Assembly: GCA_023375785.1 (NCBI GenBank)
Contig: SZWC01009541.1
Coordinates: 1 to 21,900 of the forward strand
Direction of reading: 5' to 3'
Length of the DNA: 21,900 nucleotides
Origin: Penium margaritaceum
Taxonomy: Eukaryota > Streptophyta > Zygnematophyceae > Desmidiales > Peniaceae
Part shown: positions 8,973 to 17,427 of the stretch, piece by piece
How the letters are laid out: each line of letters begins with the position of its first letter
Numbering within the stretch: the stretch's first letter is position 1
The notes under the pieces: model-generated
Database searches by the model: none
What the model was told of the DNA's origin: nothing
The model's input: only the letters and a program-made list of their open reading frames with translations
Program-made: the position numbers and the translations under genes

Positions 8973-9604
8973 AAGTTCTGCCACTTTCAGCCAGCACAGG
9001 CCGTCACTTTGAGAGTGACGGTTTAGGGTGAAATCTTCATAAAATTTGACAATCAACCACAAGATCTTCAAGTTCAAGAGAATACATTTCCAGCGAGCCC
9101 AAGATCGAAAAGATCCAACGGTCGGATTGAGAGTCATGCTCAAAACAAGGTTGGTCAGGGCTACACTCTTCTCTCTAAGTAAGATTGTCGCCTTGTGATG
9201 ACCATAACTCTCTCGTTTCTTTGTCAAATTTAAAAAGTGGCACATGCAAATTGAAGGATTTTTCCTAAGCTTTTCATTGGTGCAACAACATTTTCATTCC
9301 ATCTGTACGTTTGGGAGAAACGCCGTTTACAAGCTGGCTAGTCTGAGCTCGAGTAGGAGCAGCAGCATACCCTGTTTTCAAAAAGGCATATCTCTGAAAA
9401 TCCCTTGTTGATGACCCTATTTGATGGGTCTATCTGAAAGGTTTTCAGCTGATTTTTTCCAGTGGTGCGCGCAGTTTTCCCAATTCCCAGTCTGCTGGCC
9501 TGTACAGTCCATTTTCTGTCACACAGGTTTCTGGCAGAAGTAGCAGCAGAAGCAGGGGTAGCGCCGCCACTCAAGGGCAGCGCTGAGCATCACCAAAGCT
9601 CAAA
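8973..9604 (+). other. Element B untranslated leader
   Basis: These 632 bases between the primer binding site and the gag ATG hold no convincing coding frame; the short minus-strand frames here are chance. The stretch 9112-9129 (gatccaacggtcggattg) repeats a motif of the LTRs (8365-8381 and 14006-14023). No splice or packaging signal could be recognised. Confidence 0.6.
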
Positions 9605-10566
9605 ATGGCAGCAACAGGCATGGTAACAGCAGCCCAGCCCTTGGAGAGGCTGGAAGGACGCGCCAACTTCACCATTTGGAAGATCCGTACCTGCCTCCTT
9701 TTGGAGGAGAGGGGCTTGTGGGAGGTGGTGAGCGGCGACGAGCGCACTCCGCCTCCACAGGTAAAAGGCATCACCGCAGCAGAGGTGGTGACAGGGAAGA
9801 CGCCGCAAAAAGGTGCAGCAGATGCAAGTTCATCTACAACTGTAGCAGGGGCATATGAGGAGTGGAAGAAGAAGGAAAGGCAGGCCTATAGGCTGCTTGT
9901 CAACACCATCTCCAACCCGCATCTTCAGGACGTGAGTGACAAGGCTACTGCAAAAGAGGGGTGGGACACGTTGTGCAAGAAGTATGAGAGCAAGGATCCT
10001 GCATTCCTCATGCTTTTATAGGAGGAGATGAAAATACGGGGTGGCGAAGGGATGGAGGCGTACTTGGACAGGACAAAGCAGCTGGCAAAGCACCTGAAAG
10101 CGACCCTGTGGAAGACACGCACTTCGTCCCTGTGGAAAACACGCGCTTCGTCCTCCTCTTGCTGAGGGGACTCCCAACGAGCTATGACACGGTGCGAGAG
10201 ATGTTGGAGTGCCAGCCGACTCTTGACCTAGACTTCATCTGCACGCACCTGGTGCAGCTAGAACTATGTCGCAATGCAGAAAGACGCAATGGCGGCAGCA
10301 GCAGCAGTGAAGCAGCTTTCATGGCCATGGGCTCACGCAACCAACAGCAGTAGCAGTCCGGGCAGCAGAGAGGCAAGAAGAAGGGCAAGTGCCACTATTG
10401 CCAGAAATAGGGGCACTACAACAAAGAGTGCTTCAAGTTCAAGAAGGATGAGAAGGAGGAGCAGCAACAACAGCAAAAACAGCAATCGCCATAACAATAG
10501 CAGCAGCAGTCACAGCAACGTCAGCAGCAGCAGCAGCAGAACCAGACCGGCATGCGTCATTTTGGC
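9605..10566 (+). pseudogene. Element B gag (broken)
   Basis: ATG 9605 opens a copia Gag. It has an N-terminal DUF4219-type stretch (PLERLEGRANFTIWKIRT, then LLLEERGLWEVV) and a UBN2-like middle with RLLVNTISNPHLQDV, followed by KEGWDTLCKKYES. TAG 10019 stands where LLQEEM is expected. Near 10095-10103 a one-base indel changes frame, next to a 24-bp tandem duplication (10104-10127/10128-10151). The rest, LLRGLPTSYDTVREML and onward, continues in the new frame through TAG 10351. The zinc knuckle spans 10390-10431 as CX2CX4HX4C with all four ligands, but its sixth residue is TAG 10408. A Gln-rich tail with TAA 10492 and TAG 10498 follows. Gag would form the particle; most stops sit at likely Gln codons. 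Confidence 0.85.
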
Positions 10567-12375
10567 AACATGAACGTAGCCAAGGAGGTGCGCGACCGCC
10601 TCTTCATGATGAAGTCTGACACGTCATAGAAGGAGAAGGCGGATCTGGCGTGGTACAAGGACTAAGGGTGTACCAAGAGTCTGACGCACCACAAGGAGTG
10701 GTTTACGCAGCTGCTCTCCATCCCCCCACGTCCGATTGCTTTGGGTGATAATCGGGTGGTGTATGCTGAGACGATTGGGATTGTGGAGATGTGGTTGGAG
10801 ACCCCGCGTGGCATTGAAGTGGGAGTGTTCCATGGCATGCTGTATGTACCTCATGCTGCGTTCAACCTTCTCTCAGTTTCCTCTCTCACCAACACAGGAA
10901 TGTGAGTCGTCTTTGACGACGACTATGGCTACATCCTCAACAAGGAAACAGGAGAGGAGTTGGCCAGGTCGATGAAGGAAGGCGACATGTACCGCCTGTT
11001 GGGGGCGGCCAAGATCCCGCCCGAGCAGAGTTTTGCAATAGTGGTGCAGGCCACAGATGGCAAAATCTGGCATGCGCGCTACGGCCACATCGGCATGCGC
11101 GCCTTGCAGCAACTTCAAACAAAGCAGATGGTGCGTGACTTGCCCACCATCTCTAACTTTGAGCAGCAGTTGTGCATCGGCTGTTTGGAGGGGAAGCAGC
11201 ATCGCGAGGCGTTCTCTGGAACAATGGAGCGTGCAAAGGAGGTGCTGGAGCTGGTCCAAACAGACTTTTGTGGCCCGATGCAGACCCAGAGCTTTGGAGG
11301 CTCTAGGTATTTTCTCACCTTCATTCATGATTTCAGCCGTTACCCTGTTGTGTACTTCCTTTCCTCCAAGGACCAGTGCTTTGAAAGGTTCAAGGAGTTC
11401 AAGGCCATGGTGGAGAACCAGATTGGCAAGAAAATCAAGGCGTTGCGCAGCAACCGCGGTGGAGAGTACCTGAGCAAGGAGATTCAGGACTACCTCGCAG
11501 CAGCAGGCATCAAGGCACAGCACACCACGCCATACTTGCCGCAGCAGAAGGACGTAGCAGAACGCGCCAACCGCACTATCGTTGAGTCGGCACGCTCCAT
11601 GCTGCACGCGGCTCGGCTCACCTACAACTTTTGGGCCGAAGTAGTGAGCACTGTGGTGTACATGAAGAACCGCAGTCCAACCAAGGCCCTGGAGCAGATG
11701 ACACAGCACGAGGTGTGGTTTGACAAGAAGCTGAGCGTGGGTCATCTTCGCACGTTTGGCAGCTTGGCACACATGCACGTGCCCAAGGGGAAGCGGCAGA
11801 AATGGGACGCGAAGAGCGCACCGATGCTGCTGATCAGCTATGACATGGCAAGCAAGGCAAATCGTCTGTATGAGAGGGATACTGGCCACGTCATCATCTC
11901 TAGGGATGTCGTTTTCAACGAAAGCAACATCATCGGCACCAACATCATCTGCGAAGAGGCAGCAGAACCAACAGTTGACAAAGAAGTGGGAGCAGACATT
12001 CTCCCTGACCCCGTCTCTCCTGACCCTTCCTCTACTATGACATTGGGAGAACCACTTTATTCTCCCATGTCTGATGTAGCAGATACAGAGGCCTCATCAA
12101 CAGAAGCAGAGGAAGGAGATGTAGTATCACCAGCACCAGTAGTTGTGCCTGTAGCACCACGCCAGCCGCCCGCTAACGTCCCGGCACCAAGTCGCATGTA
12201 CCCTCTCAGGGTGCGCTACAAGCCTGGTGAGCGCGGGCATTTCCGGATATTGCAAAAGCCAGATCAGATGAATGTCGTAGTTGCAACAGACTCTGATGAG
12301 TCGACGTCGTACAAGGAGGCCATGGCTGCACCAGATGCAACAGATTGGACGCAAGCTATGCAGCAGGAGATATAG
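10567..12375 (+). pseudogene. Element B protease and integrase (broken)
   Basis: The pol frame continues directly from gag. The protease catalytic triplet is destroyed: Asp 10660, TAA 10663, Gly 10666 replace DSG. Later protease sequence (MLYVPHAAFNLLSVSSLTNTGM) is clear and then meets TGA 10903, probably from CGA. From 10906 to 12372 the frame is open. The pre-integrase module (WHARYGHIGMRAL, LCIGC) is near 11068-11190. The integrase first Asp is 11263-11265. The second is Asn (AAC 11452-11454, normally GAC in SDRGGEY), a G to A change at a former CpG. The Glu is present (11560-11562, VAERANRT). An acidic Ser/Pro linker follows to about 12180. TAG 12373 stands where EIQSL is common. Even without stops the integrase would be catalytically dead. 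Confidence 0.9.
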
Positions 12376-13842
12376 TCGCAGCTCGACAACGGTACGTGGG
12401 AGCTGACTGAGCGTCCACCAGGACGCAAGGTAATCAAGTGCAAGTGGGTATTCAAGAAGAAGAGGGGCACAAATGGCAACCTCGAAAAGTACAAGGCGAG
12501 GCTGGTCACCAAGGGCTACTCGCAGCAAGAAGGCATTGGCTACACAGAAACCTTTGCTCCTGTTGCAAAGTTTGCCTCTGTGCGCACGCTCCTTTCTTAT
12601 GCAGTAGCTGAGGATTCCGAGATTCACCACATGGATGTCAAGGCGGCATTCTTGAACGGTGACTTGGAGGAGGAAATCTACATGGAGCAGCCGGAGAGAT
12701 TCGTCATGGATGGCCAAGAGCACCTGGTTTGCAAGCTGCAGAAGTCGCTGTACGGCCTCAAGCAAGCGTTGCGTGCTTGGAACCAGAAATTGGATGCGAC
12801 GCTGTTGTGAATGGGGTTTGAGCGCAGTGCGTGTGACTATAGTGCCTATTGCTGGCAGCATGATCATGAGGTGCTCATCCTCATCGTCTATGTGGATGAC
12901 ATGCTCCTCCTTTCCAACAGCATGTCTGCACTACAGGAGTTCAAGGAGGCCATGCAGGAACGCTTCCAGATGTTTGATCTCGGAGAGGCATCATACTTCC
13001 TCGGAATCCAGATCACGCGTGATTGCAAATCACGCTCTCTCTCGCTGCAGCAGAGCCGCTACATCAAGGATGTTTTGCAGCGGTTTGGCATGGCAGAGGC
13101 CAAACCCATCGGCACGCTGCTGGAGACGAGGCAGTACCTCGTGAGCTTCAATGGAGAAGCAGATCCAGCTGAGCAGCAGAAGTACCAGAGCGCCGTCGGC
13201 AGCCTCATGTACCTAATGGTTTCAACCAGGCCGGACCTCGCACAAGCTGTTAGCGCTGTGAGCCAGCACATGCCGGACCCCGGACTTGAGCACCAAAAGG
13301 CAGTGAAACGGATCTTCCGCTACCTTGTTGGAACCATCAACATCGGCATCACCTACAACGGCAACGACAACAACATCATCGGCTATACAGATGCAGATTG
13401 GGCTTCAAACCCTGAGGACCACAAATCGATCTCTCGACATGTGTTCCTCATGAATGGTGGGGCCATCAGCTGGTGCAACAAGCGGCAGGTGGTCGTGGTC
13501 ACCTCAAGCACGGAAGCTGAGTACATCTCTCTCAGCTTTGGAGCCAAGGAAGCAGTTTCGCTTCAGCGTCTCATGGTGGAGATGAGTGGGAGTGCAGCAG
13601 TTCCAGTTCTTGTGCGCGTCGACAACCAGAGCGCAATCGCACTCGCCAAGAATCCTGAGCACCATGCACGCACCAAGCACATTGACATTGCATATCACTT
13701 CATCAGGCACATGGTGCAGGAGGGTGCTATCAAGCTCGAGTTTACTCCAACAAGCAATCAGGTCGCTGACTTCTGCACCAAGCAGGTGACCCGTGAGAAG
13801 CAGTAGTTCTGCATGAAGGCATGTGGACTTAGCCCACTCTGA
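12376..13842 (+). pseudogene. Element B reverse transcriptase and RNase H
   Basis: The RT starts with NGTWELTERPPGRKVIKCKWVFK and continues with KYKARLVTKGYSQQEG, FAPVAKFASVRTLLS and HHMDVKAAFLNGDL. Then comes KSLYGLKQALRAWNQK. TGA 12808 (probably from CGA, Arg) separates this from a 331-codon open stretch. The catalytic YVDD is intact at 12889-12900. RNase H follows with TDADWAS, STEAEYISLS and DNQSAIALAKN, so all three acidic residues remain. The tail gives HARTKHIDIAYHFIR and ADFCTKQVTREKQ. The frame meets TAG 13804, but related copia proteins usually run a little further, and reading past it gives FCMKACGLSPL before TGA 13840. The 13804 TAG may therefore be another lost Gln rather than the original end. 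Confidence 0.92.
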
Positions 13843-13849
13843 CTACGGC

Positions 13850-13861
13850 AAAGTGGGAGAT
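13850..13861 (+). other. Element B polypurine tract
   Basis: AAAGTGGGAGAT directly precedes the TGTTGG start of the 3' LTR. This is the usual place and composition for plus-strand DNA priming in copia elements. Confidence 0.85.
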
Positions 13862-14139
13862 TGTTGGAAAAGGAGCCATCCGGCTTTGTTTCAGGTCCAC
13901 AGGAGCAAGTTCCAGGAAACTACTAGATGCCTGCTCCGATGGTCAATCAGACTTCAACATTGAGAAGATCAGGTGGCAAAATGTCTATGGTCCACGTTTG
14001 AGGCCGATCCAACGGTCGGATTGGGAGATATGAATTTTCGAAGTTTCCGGGGTCATCGACCGCCGATATCCGGGTGACCATGGGCGATGGCTCCATGCCT
14101 TGGCCTGAGAAAAGAAAAAGGCAAGAGGTCCAGGGTCAA

Positions 14140-14278
14140 TGTAGCAAGTCTCGCTCCACGTGGCTCGGGCGTGGTCCCCTGGGCTGTGGGCGGGAAAACG
14201 GAATGACTTGAGGGTCGGAGACCCTCAAGTACCGCGGTTTTGGCCCTGTCGGCCAAGCTTTCCGCCGGTATCGTTGCA
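14140..14278 (+). repeat. TRIM left LTR (139 bp) with 11-bp hairpin
   Basis: It contains a perfect inverted repeat, acttgagggtc (14206-14216), loop gga, gaccctcaagt (14220-14230). The same hairpin is unchanged in the right LTR at 14417-14441, although six other bases differ. Confidence 0.9.
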
Positions 14279-14350
14279 CTAGTATCAGAGCGTCAGGGTT
14301 CAAATCCCACGTGTTGACGCTGAGGACAGCTCATTCCTAGGTGGGAGGGA

Positions 14351-14489
14351 TGTAGCTAGTCTCGCTCCACGTGGCTCGGGCGTGGTCCCCTGGGCTGTGG
14401 GCAGGAAAACGGAATGACTTGAGGGTCGGAGACCCTCAAGTACCGCGGTTTTGGCCCAGTCGGCCAAGCTTTCCGCCAGTACCGTTGTA
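14351..14489 (+). repeat. TRIM right LTR (139 bp) with the same hairpin
   Basis: It has the same length as the left repeat, about 96% identical. The hairpin is at 14417-14427 and 14431-14441. The last base pair reads TA where the left repeat has CA, a C to T change. Confidence 0.9.
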
Positions 14490-14954
14490 GTCAAGACCTG
14501 ATGGGAGAAATATCCAAAAAGGTCCTAGATTCTTGGGTTACATTGTCAGAGTGTGCTGACCAGGAAAAAGGTACCTCTCCTCACTTTTTAGGTGAGGTGA
14601 GATCCTTGTGTGATAGCCATGGACACATGGCGATTCTTCATGGGATTGTGGGTTATGTGACCACTAGGAGTGCGCCATGAGAGCATTTTCTAGCTCTCTA
14701 GGTCGTGTGTGAGTGGTCAGCCTAATTGCTAGGCTGATTTCCTCTCTTGTGTGAGATTATGGACTCTAGTGTGTGAGCCTTAACTTGCATGGCTAACTGG
14801 TGTGGCTTGTGAGAGGGCTGACTTGCCCAAGCTCTAGCTCTATATGTACTCCATCATTTTGAGTGATTCAACAACCATTCTTCAGCACAAGTGATGCCCT
14901 TCCAGTCCCACATGTTTTCTGCTCCAAGGCTCCCTCTCTCCTTCAGGTCCAACA

Positions 14955-15312
14955 GTCTGAGTTGTGTCAGTCTGTTGCATCCATCACGCTACATTCTGAC
15001 AATGAGAGTGCCGTGGCCATCGCTGACAATGACGCATGCATTACACACACGCAAAGCACGTCAACGTTGAGTATCACTATGTGTGTTAGTTATTGCATCA
15101 CGGTAGCATCAGCACTATGTGGGTTAAGACAACACGGCAGTTGGCTGACTTCTTGACCAAGGCACTGAAGTGTGACTCATTCAAGAAGCCTGTTGACTCG
15201 GTCGGCGTGCATCTGGAAGTTGCACTCTTTGTCCTGCCCTACGTCTCTATGTACCCTGGGGGATTCTATCTATTGAATGTGATGCTGACCGTCCATGTGC
15301 ACTATGCCTGTG
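14955..15312 (+). pseudogene. Element A RNase H, second part, after element B
   Basis: The sequence resumes as ELCQSVASITLHSDNESAVAIADND, carrying the third catalytic Asp in SDNESA, and joins to the LSE broken off at 8219. Near 15050 a one-base shift moves the frame to KHVNVEYHYVC, then a TAG where related proteins carry Glu. It continues with LLHHGSISTMWVKTTRQLADFLTKALKCDSF and DSVGVHLEV. The ADFLTKAL motif is the classic end of copia RNase H. No stop codon follows before the polypurine tract in this frame, so the original end has been lost. Confidence 0.85.
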
Positions 15313-15325
15313 AGATATGGGGGAG
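15313..15325 (+). other. Element A polypurine tract
   Basis: AGATATGGGGGAG directly precedes the TGTTGA start of the 3' LTR. Element C has a nearly identical tract (ATGGGGGAG) before its TGTTGTG start. Confidence 0.8.
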
Positions 15326-16169
15326 TGTTGATTTTTCTGCGTCTCTCATTGTACTCTCTTGTGTCCTCTTGGCTTGTGTACATCGGCGTGCAGATGAATG
15401 ACGGCGAGACTTGATGCTGGTGGAGTGTTGTCTGATGGAGTCAACGCACGCTGAGGTCTACACGCAGCTTGCTCGAGCCCCCTCCTTATGTCAATGTGCT
15501 CAGCTCCATCAGCAAACCTCCTTGGCGGTTGAGCCACTGGTGGTGACAGCCATCGTAGTGGCTGTCTACATGCGTGAAGTGCTCAATCTGACTCTGCTGT
15601 TGTGTTTGCAATGTTATGCACTGCCTAGGGTCCATGTTTCTTGTTGCATGGCACTATTTGGCACAATGGACATTCGTAGGCACTGCCTGGCTTAGGGCAT
15701 CCATAACTCTTTGCTACTATTCTTCTAGCTATTTCTGACCATACGACTGTGTTCGCAGGGTCGGTATTTTGGTATGGTCTAGCTTTCAGGCAAAACGGAT
15801 GACGCCCATGTTTTGGGTTGTCGGCTGTCTGGCAGGGCTCACCGAGACAACCCTGCCTACCAGAGAATAGATCTAGGACTATTTTTTACTGGCTGGTTAG
15901 CTGAGTAACAAGCTCTATAAAGCTGGGGGGGAGCTAGAACTTGGAGGGGTCTTCCATTGATGCTCATTCTTTACTCCTAATCAGTTCTAGTTTTCAGCTG
16001 CTTTCTGGAGCTAACAATGGTGCACGCATTTCTGAGGAACAAACCTTGAGCATCCAGACTTAGACTCTACAACAGCTGACTAAGGGGGCAGCAGACTAAG
16101 CAACAAACGTGGAAGCCAACATGCTACATCAACAACGCTACAGCCCCAACTTGCTACCTAGGATTTCTA
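15326..16169 (+). repeat. Element A 3' LTR (about 844 bp)
   Basis: It begins TGTTGATTTTTC after the polypurine tract. Its last 112 bp match the 5' LTR tail at 1-112, and similarity ends there. A TATAAA at 15916-15921 is a good TATA-box candidate for the element promoter. The short open frames inside it (for example 15411-15695) have no recognisable domain. The right boundary is uncertain by about 5 bp. Confidence 0.82.
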
Positions 16170-16615
16170 GCTTGGCGTAGGGTTGGCTGAGTTTGAGGGG
16201 ATTGTCTCCCGATTGGCAATCGGAATTGTCGATGCTGTACCATTTTCAGCGGAAGTTGTCATTACCGCTTGGTTTGCCTAGAGAACATTGTTGTTCGCAT
16301 GCTGCTGATCCGCTATCGTCGGAGTACTTGCCGGGGAGTGCTGCTCATTGTCGGGTGCGCTTGCTCCATTTATCGTTGTCGTTCAAAAGTCTACAATCTC
16401 TTGATGCTCAAGAGGCCCTGTGGACTCGTGCAAGGTTGTCACTAGGTAGTTAATGCGTTGGTTGCCCCTCTAGCGCCGATGGCCTCTGATACGAAGTGTT
16501 ACGCTGAGCGGAAGGTAGGTGATTTCCAAGGATGAGGTGCTGGACGAAGGACAATTCTGGTGATTGGGACAAGTGGATAACTTGTACTAAGGAATAAGTG
16601 TAGTTCGATGAAAAT
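16170..16615. other. Unassigned sequence between elements A and C
   Basis: An 86-codon frame (16193-16453) matches no family I recognise and lacks a convincing start context. The sequence may be host DNA or a piece of another repeat. It is the only stretch of the window that I cannot assign to a retroelement. Confidence 0.4.
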
Positions 16616-17314
16616 TGTTGAGTGATTCAAGCACATGCATTCAATGTCGATAACGAGAATGAGGCATAAGTCAGTGAGAAGATGCGTGGAAGCTTCCTAT
16701 AGACACAGCCGCCGACTAGGCGTCAGTGCCTCGTCAGACGATGACGACAGTCACAAGTCATACACACAACAAGGGTCTGGCTAGGAGACATAAGGCAAAG
16801 TGTCAAATGCTTCAATATCATTTGCAAAGAGACATGACAAATGACAGGTCCATGGCATAAGTACCTGCCGCGGTGCACGGCGGGTGTCGCACGCGGAAGT
16901 GCAAGATCTGTCCCAAAACCAGCCCAAAACCACTGTTTTGGCCGTAACTCTGCACAGACATGTTAGAACGCTACACCGTCTGAACCTAGACGTGAAGGAT
17001 GAAAAGCTGGATGCTACGACGGGTCACATGACTGCATCCGATATCAAACGGTGGACACATAGTGCAACAAAATACAAATCGGGCCCACAACTAGTCAACC
17101 AATAAACTCCTCCGTGTTATAGGAAAACTACAGGAGGTCGTATGTACCGTCCAGAGCTCTGGAACGGTCGTCGATCAGCTCCAAGCTGGTAGTCTGCGAC
17201 CAGATGATGCAACGGTACCATAAGGGTCCGCATCACGGATCTGCATGAGTATGGACACAGCCGAGTGGCCACAACAAAATGTACAGGTGGACAGGAACGT
17301 CACAAATCACAACA
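16616..17314 (-). repeat. Element C 3' LTR (putative, about 699 bp)
   Basis: On the minus strand it starts TGTTGTGATTTG directly after the polypurine tract and could end ACTCAACA at 16616, giving TGTTG/CAACA inverted ends. A CTATAG motif (16697-16702, minus) about 80 bp from that end is a possible TATA element. The second LTR is outside the window, so the end is a guess from base composition and termini only. No coding sequence was recognised in it. Confidence 0.5.
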
Positions 17315-17323
17315 CTCCCCCAT
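17315..17323 (-). other. Element C polypurine tract
   Basis: ATGGGGGAG on the minus strand lies directly before the TGTTG start of the inferred LTR, just as in element A. Confidence 0.7.
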
Positions 17324-17427
17324 GACTCGATGGTTCGCATGTCCATACACGTGCAGCACTGTGACGATTACAACGAGTGCAACGGAAAATGCGACACGGA
17401 CACAAATACACCCCACACTCAACCACT

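Larger units (their letters stand above)
14140..14489 (+). mobile_element. TRIM (terminal-repeat retrotransposon in miniature) inside the element B 3' LTR
   Basis: Two direct repeats of exactly 139 bp (14140-14278 and 14351-14489) differ at six positions and flank a 72-bp internal region. The left repeat runs TGTAGC...GTTGCA; the right ends TA instead of CA. Directly after the left repeat comes TAGTATCAGAGC (14280-14291), one mismatch from the initiator tRNA-Met complement. Directly before the right repeat is the purine-rich GTGGGAGGGA (14341-14350). The host LTR sequence GTCAA is duplicated perfectly at 14135-14139 and 14490-14494. The element has no coding capacity and would need proteins from an autonomous relative. 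I do not recognise a named TRIM family. Confidence 0.92.
8220..14954 (+). mobile_element. Element B: complete Ty1/copia LTR retrotransposon nested in element A
   Basis: Both LTRs start TGTTGG and end CCAACA. The element has a primer binding site, leader, gag, PR, IN, RT, RNase H and polypurine tract in copia order. The sequences directly outside its LTRs, gtccgagt (8212-8219) and gtctgagt (14955-14962), match at 7 of 8 bases, and the host RNase H frame resumes there. Its proteins differ clearly from elements A and C, so it belongs to another copia lineage. LTR identity is about 93% by eye over 738 bp, younger than A. Its 3' LTR contains a TRIM insertion. Confidence 0.95.
13862..14954 (+). repeat. 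Element B 3' LTR (1093 bp, carrying a 350-bp TRIM)
   Basis: It starts TGTTGGAAAAGG and ends CAGGTCCAACA. It matches the 5' LTR except for 355 extra bases, which equal the TRIM (350) plus one copy of its target site (5). A TATAT motif at 14841-14845 corresponds to that of the 5' LTR. About 50 substitutions separate the two LTRs. Confidence 0.95.
1..16169 (+). mobile_element. Element A: old Ty1/copia LTR retrotransposon, left end outside window, interrupted by element B
   Basis: The order 5' LTR tail, primer binding site, leader, gag, protease, integrase, RT, RNase H, polypurine tract, 3' LTR reads left to right on the + strand. This is Ty1/copia order, because integrase precedes RT. The RNase H is cut at 8219 and resumes at 14955; between them lies a complete second element. 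The 112 bp of 5' LTR visible at 1-112 aligns without gaps to 16058-16169 with about 27 differences (about 76% identity), so the insertion is old. All coding regions carry stops and frameshifts, so the copy is not autonomous. The internal region is long for a copia element because of a roughly 1.3-kb CAG-rich leader, a long Gln/Pro-rich gag N-terminus and a duplicated integrase. Confidence 0.9.

Noticed and set aside
10095..10151. Programmed ribosomal frameshift in element B
   Set aside because: The shift lies in the middle of gag, before the zinc knuckle, next to a local duplication, and is better read as decay.
10873..11889. 338-codon open frame on the minus strand
   Set aside because: It lies exactly opposite the well-supported integrase of element B and has no recognisable domain; it is a shadow of the coding strand.
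12127..12867. 246-codon minus-strand open frame
   Set aside because: It is antisense to the element B linker and RT, with no domain of its own.
14280..14308. tRNA gene or tRNA-derived SINE at the B-box-like motif
   Set aside because: No A box or cloverleaf is visible; the position right after an LTR fits a primer binding site.
16193..16453. 86-codon open frame as a host gene
   Set aside because: No domain, no start context and no supporting neighbours; such a frame is expected by chance.
16616..16632. Shared 13-mer ttgagtgattcaa between element B's LTR (8864-8876) and the end of element C's putative LTR
   Set aside because: A 13-base match is expected by chance in a window of this size and is not extended on either side.
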